A stretch of DNA of 64,000 nucleotides from Nonomuraea sediminis (lineage in GTDB: Bacteria; Actinomycetota; Actinomycetes; Streptosporangiales; Streptosporangiaceae). The notes beneath the pieces were generated by a model. The model searched no databases. It had not been told where the DNA came from and saw only the letters and a list, made by a program, of their open reading frames with translations. Shown piece by piece: positions 35,428 to 41,756 of this stretch. The stretch is from positions 434,001-498,000 of the forward strand of contig NZ_JAHDTI010000003.1 in assembly GCF_018531495.1 (NCBI RefSeq), in the 5' to 3' direction. The translations under genes were made by a program, and so were the position numbers. The stretch's first letter is position 1, and the number at the start of each line of letters is the position of its first letter.

Positions 35428-36036
35428 CTAGATGACGGAGCCGTAGAGCGGCTTGCCCGTCCACTCGTAGGTGAGGAAGGCGACGCCGGCGTCGGTGATG
35501 GTGGAGGCGGTGAGCTTGAGGCCCGCGGGCGTGGTTCCCTCGGCGAACAGGCGCTTGCCCTCGCCGAGCACCACGGGGAAGATCAGCAGGCGGTACTCGT
35601 CGACCAGCTCGGCCTGCTGGAGCGACCGCAGCAGGTCGCTGCTGCCCTGGACGAGGATCTCGCCGTCGGTGCGCTGCTTGAGCTCGGCGACCGTCTTGGC
35701 CGCCTCGCCCACGAGCACCTCGGTGTTGCGCCAGGTGGCGGTCATGGGCGACCTGGTGGTGACGTACTTGGGCATGCTGTTGATCTTGGCGCCGCCCTCC
35801 TCGTCGGGCACGTCGGGCCAGAACGAGGACAGGATGTCGTAGGACCTGCGCCCGAGCAGCATCCCGCCGGCGCGGTCGAGCATGTCGCCCATGATCTGGT
35901 TGAAGCCCTCGTCCACGTGCGGGGGCAGCCAGCCGCCGTGCGGGAAGCCGTTGGAGTCGTCCTCGCCGGGCCCGCCGGGACCCTGCATGATGCCGTCAAG
36001 CGACAGAAAGGTGCCGACCACGAGCTTGCTTGCCAT
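35428..36036 (-). CDS. Dihydrofolate reductase-fold (RibD C-terminal) family protein
   Basis: A 202-residue protein of the RibD_C/YyaP group: VVGTFLSLDGIMQGPGG at the start, GGMLLGRRSYDIL, EILVQGSSDLLRSL and the terminal DEYRLLIFPVVLGEGKRLF. These proteins have a DHFR fold and bind NADPH, but the true substrate is usually unknown. GGAGTGAAC precedes the ATG. It is the third gene of an ArsR / SRPBCC / DHFR-like set commonly seen in actinomycetes. Confidence 0.9.
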   Translation of the reverse strand: MASKLVVGTFLSLDGIMQGPGGPGEDDSNGFPHGGWLPPHVDEGFNQIMGDMLDRAGGMLLGRRSYDILSSFWPDVPDEEGGAKINSMPKYVTTRSPMTATWRNTEVLVGEAAKTVAELKQRTDGEILVQGSSDLLRSLQQAELVDEYRLLIFPVVLGEGKRLFAEGTTPAGLKLTASTITDAGVAFLTYEWTGKPLYGSVI

Positions 36037-36065
36037 GTTCACTCCTAGATCTGATTCCTCGTTCG

Positions 36066-36542
36066 TCAGAGCAGGGCGTCCATCTGGCCGACGGCCTGGG
36101 CGAACGCCTCCGGCGCACCCCAGCGCACGACGGTCTCCATGTGCTCGAGCGAGCTGAAGACGGAGCGCACCTCCATGCGGGTGCCACCGCCGTGCGCGAC
36201 GAGCCGCACCCGCACCCGGGTGGTCATCCCGGACGTCGGCCGCCCGTGCTGATCCGCGAAGCCGTCGGTGAACTCCAGCGACCCCGGCGGCTCCACCGAC
36301 GTGACCCGCCACCACCCGTGCGACCTGTCACCGTCGGGCCCGGTCATGAAGTAGGTGACCGTCCCGCCGGGGCTCAGGTCGTGCTCGAGCACGGTCGCCG
36401 GGTGACTCGGCGGCCCCCACCAGCGCTCCAGCCGCCGCGGGTCGGCCCACAGCCACCACACCCGCTCGACCGGCGCGTCGAACTCGGCGACCAGCGTGAG
36501 GGTCAGGTTGTCGAAGTCCTTGTCGACGCGTGTGACAGTCAC
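36066..36542 (-). CDS. SRPBCC (AHSA1-like) domain protein
   Basis: A 158-residue START-like domain protein. AEFDAPVERVWWLWADPRRLERWWGPP is the typical opening, and TRMEVRSVFSSLEHMETVVRWGAPEAFAQAVGQMDALL is the C-terminal helix. The fold has a hydrophobic ligand cavity. The ATG overlaps the upstream ArsR stop (36539-36542), so it is translationally coupled to its presumed regulator. Confidence 0.9.
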   Translation of the reverse strand: MTVTRVDKDFDNLTLTLVAEFDAPVERVWWLWADPRRLERWWGPPSHPATVLEHDLSPGGTVTYFMTGPDGDRSHGWWRVTSVEPPGSLEFTDGFADQHGRPTSGMTTRVRVRLVAHGGGTRMEVRSVFSSLEHMETVVRWGAPEAFAQAVGQMDALL

Positions 36543-36883
36543 CCGGGCCCCAGTTCGTCGTCGAGCAGGTGCGCCATCCGGTCGACCCGCCCGCGCCAGA
36601 TCGCCTCGTACTCGTCGAGGGCCTGCCGCGCCCGCCGCAGAGCGGCGAGGTCCGTGCTGACGAGCTGCTCCCGGCCGCGGCGCTGCTTGCTGACCAGTCC
36701 GGCCCGCTCCAGCACCGCCACGTGCTTCTGCACCGCGGCGAAACTCATCGGATACCCCTCGGCCAGCCGCGACACGGACAACTCACCCCCCAGGCACTTC
36801 CGCAGGATGTCCCGCCGGGTGGCATCGGCCAACGCATGGAACAGCCGATCCACCACCTCGTCGCCCAGCTCTTCTACAACCAT
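36539..36883 (-). CDS. ArsR-family transcriptional regulator
   Basis: A 114-residue winged-helix regulator: RLFHALADATRRDILRKCLGGELSVSRLAEGYPMSFAAVQKHVAVLERAGLVSKQRRGRE. No metal-binding CxC motif is present, so it belongs to the non-metal group coupled to SRPBCC proteins. The ATG at 36883 lies inside a perfect palindrome, and no ribosome-binding site is seen, so transcription may be leaderless and autorepressed. Confidence 0.9.
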   Translation of the reverse strand: MVVEELGDEVVDRLFHALADATRRDILRKCLGGELSVSRLAEGYPMSFAAVQKHVAVLERAGLVSKQRRGREQLVSTDLAALRRARQALDEYEAIWRGRVDRMAHLLDDELGPG

Positions 36884-36890
36884 TTGGTTG
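36877..36890. promoter_or_regulatory. Putative ArsR operator over the start codon
   Basis: CAACCA-TT-TGGTTG is a perfect 14-bp palindrome that includes the ArsR start codon. A TAACCT hexamer on the minus strand just upstream could be the -10 box. Confidence 0.55.
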
Positions 36891-37228
36891 CAGGTTAGCC
36901 TCACCTGTCGCCCGCTGTAAACCACATCCCAAAACCTGCGACACCCGGTACGGCGAGCCATGGGGACCGTGGCTGCGCGCCAAGCTCAAACGCATGGTCG
37001 GCCGACGCCATCGAACCCGAACCCGAGCTGATTCCACGGACATGAGCCGGCCCCACCTACGGGCGAGCACGGGCCACACCTTGGTGAGGCAGATGCATGT
37101 TCGTGCGAGATTTGACCCCATAGCGCTACTGGTCCGTGACAGGCCCGTGGACTGCCCCTCACGGTCCCCGACGCCGTCGTCCCGAAATTCAGGTGCTCGC
37201 CACGGACCGGTGCTCTACTGTCCGGAAA
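36891..37228. other. 338-bp intergenic region without a supportable gene
   Basis: The stretch between the ArsR gene and the acetyltransferase gene has no frame with family-like sequence. GGTACGGCGAGCCATGG near 36949 resembles the left end of the dispersed repeat family, but the rest of the element is missing, so it may be a solo terminal remnant. The second half is mixed sequence and should hold the acetyltransferase promoter. Confidence 0.5.
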
Positions 37229-37777
37229 ATGAATCTTCGCGGTGAGCAACCGGGCGACCGAGAATCCGTGCGGATGGTGCATCTGCAGGCGTTCGGTGAC
37301 CACGGAGCCGTCGTGGGCGAACTCGTGGATACCCTGCGCGGCACGATCACACCTGACACGGGCATCTCGCTGGTGGCCGAGAACGCCGGACGGGTCATCG
37401 GCCACATCATGTTCACCCCCAGCCTGCTCGACGCGCCACGGCGGCTGGTCCAGGTGCAGGTTCTCAGCCCGCTGGCCGTGGCACCCGAGTATCAGCAGCA
37501 AGGCGTCGGATCGGCCCTGGTCCGGCGCGGCCTGGAACTGCTCGCCGAGCGCTCGGTTCCCCTCGCCTTCCTCGAAGGCGACCCTGGCTACTACCAGCGC
37601 TTCGGCTTCCAGCCAGGCAGCGTCCACGGGTTTCGTAAACCGTCCCTGCGCATACCTGACGCGGCGTTCCAGGTGATCAAGTTTCCCGGATACGAGCCAT
37701 GGATGACCGGGACGTTCGTCTACTCCCAGCCATTCTGGCAACACGATGCCGTTGGTCTCCGTGACCCTGACGACTAG
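37229..37777 (+). CDS. GNAT-family N-acetyltransferase
   Basis: A 182-residue acetyltransferase. The acetyl-CoA loop is LAVAPEYQQQGVGSALVRRGL (Q/R-x-x-G-x-G/A), followed by VPLAFLEGDPGYYQRFGFQPGS, the pattern of the YhbS-like subgroup. The ATG at 37229 is preceded by GGAAA but no clear Shine-Dalgarno spacing. The substrate is unknown. Confidence 0.9.
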   Translation: MNLRGEQPGDRESVRMVHLQAFGDHGAVVGELVDTLRGTITPDTGISLVAENAGRVIGHIMFTPSLLDAPRRLVQVQVLSPLAVAPEYQQQGVGSALVRRGLELLAERSVPLAFLEGDPGYYQRFGFQPGSVHGFRKPSLRIPDAAFQVIKFPGYEPWMTGTFVYSQPFWQHDAVGLRDPDD

Positions 37778-37848
37778 GCTTCCCAGCCATCCGGCGTCGC
37801 GGCAGGAAGTCTCTCTCATGGGCGGGAACAGGTGGTGTGGGAGCGGGC

Positions 37849-38208
37849 TCAGGGTTCGATGACGAGGTGTTCGATGACGTCGTCGCGCAGCGTGAACCGA
37901 TAGCGGAGATCGATGGCGCCGCCGGGGAAGTTGCCTTCGAGGTGGTGTGTGGCGATGTAGTGGGCCGTGTCGGTCTCCTGAGCGTTCGTGAGGCGGATGG
38001 TGTAGGTGAATTCGGTGGCGGATCGGTCCAGCCACCGCTCAATCGCGGCGCTGCCCTGGTAGGTGTTGCCATCGTCGATCACTGTGGCGTCGTCGGTGAA
38101 CGTCGTGACCGCGGTGGCGGTGTCGTGGGCGCGGTGCGCTGTGAGGTAGCGGGTGATCACCTCAGGCAGGTCGTCCGGGGTGATGGTCCGGGGCTGGTTG
38201 TCGTGCAT
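37849..38208 (-). CDS. SnoaL/NTF2-like domain protein
   Basis: A 119-residue alpha+beta cone protein: ITRYLTAHRAHDTATAVTTFTDDATVIDDGNTYQGSAAIERWLDRS is the standard SnoaL-like opening, and YRFTLRDDVIEHLVIEP the final strands. It lies 25 bp downstream of an SDR gene on the same strand and probably shares its transcript under HxlR control. Such proteins are small isomerases, hydrolases or ligand binders. Confidence 0.88.
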   Translation of the reverse strand: MHDNQPRTITPDDLPEVITRYLTAHRAHDTATAVTTFTDDATVIDDGNTYQGSAAIERWLDRSATEFTYTIRLTNAQETDTAHYIATHHLEGNFPGGAIDLRYRFTLRDDVIEHLVIEP

Positions 38209-38233
38209 GACGCTCCTGATGGTGGTGGCGGCT

Positions 38234-39019
38234 TCAGACGGTGGGGGTGGTGCCGCCGTCGATGACGTGTTCGGCGCCGACGATGGCCGAGGCGCGGTCG
38301 GAAACGAGGAAGGCGACGAGCTCGGCGACCTCCTCGGGCCGGTTGGGACGGCCGAGCGGGATGCCTCCCAGGGAGTCCATGAGCCGGCCCAGCGCCGCTT
38401 CCTGGCTGATGCCGGCGTCGAGGGCGATCCGGGCGACGAGGTTGTCGGCGGCCGAGGTCTGGACGAAGCCGGGCGAGACGGTGTTGACGCGGACGCCGTG
38501 CGGGGCGACCTGGTTGGCCAGGCCCTTGCTGTAGGTGGTCAGGGCGGCCTTGGCGGCGGCGTAGGCCAGGGTGCCGTTCCACAGCGGCATGCGGCGCTGG
38601 ATCGAGGTGACGTGCACGATCGCGCCCTTGCCCGTGGCGATCATGTGCGGTAGGAGTGCGCGGTCCAGGCGGACGGCGGCCAGCAGGTTCGTGTTCAGCT
38701 CCCTTGCCCAGTCGTCCTCGCCGAGCGCGGCGAATCCTCCTGCCGGTGCCTCGGAGCCGCCAAGGGTGTTGACCAGGATGTCGACGCCTCCCACGCGGGC
38801 TTCCACCTCGGAGGCGACGTGAGCGGCGCCCTGAGCGGTGGACAGGTCGGCGGTGATGAACGTCTTCTCATCGACGTCGTCGGGGCGGCTGCGGGCGGTG
38901 ACCAGCACGGTCGCGCCGGCCTCGGCGAGCCGTCGGGCGATCGCGGCTCCGGTGCCCTTGGTGCCGCCGGTGACCAGAGCGCGTCGGCCTTCGAGGGATT
39001 CGCTGATGGATCTGGCCAC
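38234..39019 (-). CDS. Short-chain dehydrogenase/reductase
   Basis: A 261-residue classical SDR: cofactor motif [18 protein letters not shown] (usually NNAG), catalytic Ser in VHVTSIQRR, Tyr-Lys in AYAAAKAAL, and VSPGFVQT. An Arg after the first strand region (TARSRPDD) favours NADP(H). It is divergent from an HxlR regulator with a long AT-rich inverted repeat between them, a common actinomycete and proteobacterial arrangement for stress-inducible reductases. Confidence 0.93.
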   Translation of the reverse strand: MARSISESLEGRRALVTGGTKGTGAAIARRLAEAGATVLVTARSRPDDVDEKTFITADLSTAQGAAHVASEVEARVGGVDILVNTLGGSEAPAGGFAALGEDDWARELNTNLLAAVRLDRALLPHMIATGKGAIVHVTSIQRRMPLWNGTLAYAAAKAALTTYSKGLANQVAPHGVRVNTVSPGFVQTSAADNLVARIALDAGISQEAALGRLMDSLGGIPLGRPNRPEEVAELVAFLVSDRASAIVGAEHVIDGGTTPTV

Positions 39020-39069
39020 GTTGTGCTCCGTTCCCGGGCGCGGGTATACGAGGCGCCGCCCCCGGCTTG

Positions 39070-39108
39070 ACTGCTAAAATAGAAGCTACTCACTTTGATT
39101 TTAGCAGT
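39070..39108. promoter_or_regulatory. Putative HxlR operator (11-bp inverted repeat)
   Basis: ACTGCTAAAAT (39070-39080) and ATTTTAGCAGT (39098-39108) are perfect inverted arms 17 bp apart, in the only AT-rich stretch of the SDR/HxlR divergent region. Each arm contains a TAAAAT hexamer reading toward the other arm, so promoters and operator probably coincide. Confidence 0.7.
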
Positions 39109-39127
39109 AACTGAAGGGATGGTCGCC

Positions 39128-39637
39128 GTGGCAAGCCGGATCAGGCTGGAGGACCGGGAGTGCCCGCTGTCCACGACGGTGGAACACGTTGGCGAGTGGT
39201 GGACACTGCTGATCCTCCACGATGCCTTCGACGGCTACACCCGCTTCGACCAGTTCCAGGAGAGCCTGGGCATCTCCTCCAGCATGCTCACCACCCGGCT
39301 GAAGACCCTGGTCGCGGACGGCCTGCTGGAGCGCCGGCCCTACCGGACCAGCCCCGTCCGGCACGAGTACGTACTCACCGAACTCGGGCTCTCCCTGCGC
39401 CCGGTGATCGTCGCCCTGGCCGCGTGGGGCAACTCCCGCCTCACGCCGACGGAGCGCAGCATGATCCTCGTCGACGCGCACAGCGGCGAGGAAGTCGATC
39501 CCGTCGTCGTCGACGCCAAAACCGGCCGCCGACTCGACGACAGCGTCGCCTACGTCTTCACCGCGGGCCCCGCAGCCAGCGACGCGATGCGCAGCCGCTA
39601 CGCGGCACGGCCGGCCGTTCCCGCGGAAGAGGCGTAA
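39128..39637 (+). CDS. HxlR-family transcriptional regulator
   Basis: A 169-residue winged-helix regulator. DRECPLSTTVEHVGEWWTLLILHDAF is the HxlR signature with its conserved Cys, followed by FQESLGISSSMLTTRLKTLVADGLLERRPY. The C-terminal 60 residues extend beyond the minimal domain and may bind a ligand. The GTG at 39128 has AAGGG at 9-nt spacing; the ATG at 39119 abuts that site. It should control the divergent SDR gene through the inverted repeat at 39070-39108. Confidence 0.9.
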   Translation: MASRIRLEDRECPLSTTVEHVGEWWTLLILHDAFDGYTRFDQFQESLGISSSMLTTRLKTLVADGLLERRPYRTSPVRHEYVLTELGLSLRPVIVALAAWGNSRLTPTERSMILVDAHSGEEVDPVVVDAKTGRRLDDSVAYVFTAGPAASDAMRSRYAARPAVPAEEA

Positions 39638-39868
39638 GTCCCGCCCGTGATCGCGGGAGACCACAGCCGCGTTCCCAGGCGCCGGGGCGGCGAGACGACG
39701 CACGGCGGAGCCCGGCGCCATGTACGGCAGGCCAGGGCGGGCATCCGGGAGGGGCTTGAGGCGCCGGGGCGGCGACGCGAGAGCACGGCGGGTGGTGATC
39801 TCGGGAGGCCGCGTCCGAGCTCCTGCGCGGCGGGGCGGCGGGATGGTGTACGGCGAAGGTCGGCGCCC

Positions 39869-40010
39869 TGTGCGGCGAGCCGGGGAGACCGTGGTGCCTG
39901 CTTGCCGACGCGTCGTGGCGGCGGGCCAGGGGCATCGACTCGCCGGGAGCGCCGGGCGCGGGTCCTCAGGCGAAGTGCGGCGGGCGGCCGGTGGCGGTGG
40001 CTTGCCGTAC
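39869..40010 (-). repeat. Dispersed intergenic element, copy G (full length, 142 bp)
   Basis: Read on the minus strand it starts GTACGGCAAGCC 52 bp after the decayed hydrolase stop, has the core as GGCGCTCCCGGCGAGTCG, and ends GGCTCGCCGCACA. It occupies part of the 425-bp gap 39638-40062; the remainder (39638-39868) has further CCGTAC-containing fragments (for example TGTACGGCAGGCC at 39721) but no supportable gene. Confidence 0.85.
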
Positions 40011-40017
40011 CGGCCAT

Positions 40018-40093
40018 GCGAGAGCTAGCGGCCGGAGGGCGCGTGGTCGACGAAGGCGAGAGCTAGCGGCCGGAGGGCGCGTGGTCGAGGAAG
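40018..40093. repeat. Tandem duplication, 38-bp unit
   Basis: Bases 40018-40055 and 40056-40093 are two copies of one 38-bp unit differing at a single base (C/G). The unit includes the stop codon and last codons of the minus-strand hydrolase, so a copy of the gene's tail lies just after its stop. Confidence 0.85.
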
Positions 40094-40503
40094 GCGTGTA
40101 GTTCGGCGGGCGTGTCGACGACCAGCGTGGGAACTGTGACGTCGGTCCAGCGGGTGGTGAGGAGGGCGGCGAGGAGGCGGTCGTGGTGGAGGGCGAGGCG
40201 GGTGATGCCCGGCAGGACGCGGGCCGCTTCGAGGGCCAGGACGGCTCCGGTGGCGTGACCGTAGACGGCTGCCGTGCCGCCGGCCTCGGAGATGAGGGCC
40301 TCCAGGTCCTCGATCTCGCGTTTGACGTGGTAGGGGGCGGTGTCGCCGCTGGCCCCGCAGCCGCGGCGGTCGTAGGTGTAGACCGTGAAGTGCGGGGCCA
40401 GCAGTGCGGCGGGTTCGCGATCGCCGACCAGGACGACCACGGGCCCGGAGCCGGTGCGCTCGTAGGCGATCGGGGTGCCGTCGGCGGACAGGACGCGGTT
40501 CAT
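40063..40503 (-). pseudogene. Decayed alpha/beta hydrolase, 146 residues
   Basis: The frame is open, but the product is about half the usual length. RVLSADGTPIAYERTGSGPVVVLV is a normal family start, then the sequence jumps to LLAPHFTVYTYDRRGCGASGDTAPY, losing the oxyanion loop. The nucleophile elbow reads YGHATGAV, so the catalytic Ser is replaced by Ala. After it the lid domain and most of the C-terminal half, including the normal His region, are missing. It overlaps the flavoenzyme stop as ATGA. I infer an inactive remnant shortened by in-frame deletions; a non-catalytic role is possible. Confidence 0.65.
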
Positions 40504-41666
40504 CTGATCGTGTGGCCGACGCTGAACAGGTGGGCGGGGTCGTAGGCGCGCTTGACCTCGGCCAGGCGGGCGTAGTCGGCGGCGGAGTAGGCCTCGGGCG
40601 TCCTGGTGGTGTCGGCGAGGAAGTTCAGGAACGCGCCGCCCTTGGGCAGGCCGGGCAGCGCGGTGTCCACGATCGCGGAGAACGTGGTGCTCCGGTGGCC
40701 GATCGGGCCGGCGTCGGGGCCGGTCGCCGACAGGGCGCCGCCCCAGTGGCGGATCTCGACCCTGGCCTGCTCGCCGGCGGCCAGCCAGACGTCCAGATCG
40801 CCGAGCTGGTCGAACAGCGCCAGGTGTCTGGCGGGCGTGCCGCCCATGGCGGCCCCGGCGAAGGCCATCTCCTTCAGCCCGTCGAGCACGCCGAGCGGCG
40901 CCAGCGAGGAGGGGTCCCCGGCGGCCATGACCTTGACGGCCGCCGACTCGGGGGTGAGCATCAGCGCGGTGCTGACGTGGTCGGGCGCGGACCAGGCGTA
41001 GTCCAGGTAGCGCTCGAGCAGGTCGGCCTTGCGCGAGGCGGGGAACTCCACGATGCCCGCCCACACCCGGCTCACCGGGTAGAGCCGGAACTCCAGCCGG
41101 GTGACCACGCCGAAGTTGCCGCCGCCGCCGCGCAGCGCCCAGAACAGCTCGGGGTGGCTGTCACGACTGGCCGTGACCAGGTCGCCGTCGGCGGTGACGA
41201 TCTCGGCGCTCACCACGCTGTCGGCCGCGAAGCCGTGCAACCTGCCCAGCCAGCCCAGGCCGCCGCCCAGGGTGTAGCCGGTCACGCCCACGTCGCGGGA
41301 GGAGCCCGCGAGCGGCGCCAGCCCGTACGGCCGGGCCGCGTCGATCACCTGGCCCCAGCGGGCGCCGGGCCCCACCTTGGCCACCCCGCGAAGCAGGTCG
41401 ATCTCCACCTGGTCCATCTCGGTGGTCTTCAGCAGCACGCAACCGTCGGCCGGCACGTGGGTGCCGTGCCCGGTGGCCTGGACGGCCAGCCGTACGCCGC
41501 GCTCGCGGGCCGCCAGCACCGCCGACCGCACGTCGGCCGCGCTCCTGGCCGGCACGATCAGCGCGGGGTGCGGGTCGAGGCCGGCGTGCAGCGCCTGGCG
41601 TGCCTCGTCGTAGCCGGGCTCGCCCGGCAGCAGGGTTCCGGTTCTTTCCACGATGTGCTGTGTCAT
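40500..41666 (-). CDS. FAD-linked oxidoreductase (berberine-bridge-enzyme type)
   Basis: A 388-residue flavoprotein. The FAD-binding-4 domain has VQATGHGTH, whose first His is the expected covalent flavin attachment site, and GVTGYTLGGGLGWLGRLHG; the second, Cys-linked site of bicovalent members is not seen. The C-terminal BBE motif is AEVKRAYDPAHLFSVGHTI. Such enzymes oxidise alcohols, sugars or natural-product intermediates. It is somewhat shorter than typical 450-residue members. It is divergent from a LuxR-type regulator, with a 21-bp palindrome between them. Confidence 0.92.
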   Translation of the reverse strand: MTQHIVERTGTLLPGEPGYDEARQALHAGLDPHPALIVPARSAADVRSAVLAARERGVRLAVQATGHGTHVPADGCVLLKTTEMDQVEIDLLRGVAKVGPGARWGQVIDAARPYGLAPLAGSSRDVGVTGYTLGGGLGWLGRLHGFAADSVVSAEIVTADGDLVTASRDSHPELFWALRGGGGNFGVVTRLEFRLYPVSRVWAGIVEFPASRKADLLERYLDYAWSAPDHVSTALMLTPESAAVKVMAAGDPSSLAPLGVLDGLKEMAFAGAAMGGTPARHLALFDQLGDLDVWLAAGEQARVEIRHWGGALSATGPDAGPIGHRSTTFSAIVDTALPGLPKGGAFLNFLADTTRTPEAYSAADYARLAEVKRAYDPAHLFSVGHTIR

Positions 41667-41698
41667 GCCTCAACCCTCGCGAAAGCGGGCCCGCGTGC

Positions 41699-41719
41699 CA
41701 TCCGTGGTCACCACGGATG
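41699..41719. promoter_or_regulatory. Putative operator, perfect 21-bp palindrome
   Basis: Arms CATCCGTGGT and ACCACGGATG flank a single central C. The site lies 33 bp from the flavoenzyme start and 38 bp from the regulator start, the right place for divergent control by the LuxR-type protein. Confidence 0.75.
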
Positions 41720-41756
41720 CACTACGGAACCGTCCCGGATAGGTAGGTTGTTCTGC

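Noticed and set aside
40404..41756. Upstream extension of the LuxR/NB-ARC gene frame to 40404
   Set aside because: The extension runs antisense through the flavoenzyme gene and is low-complexity Arg/Gly-rich. The GTG at 41757 directly precedes the HTH domain.
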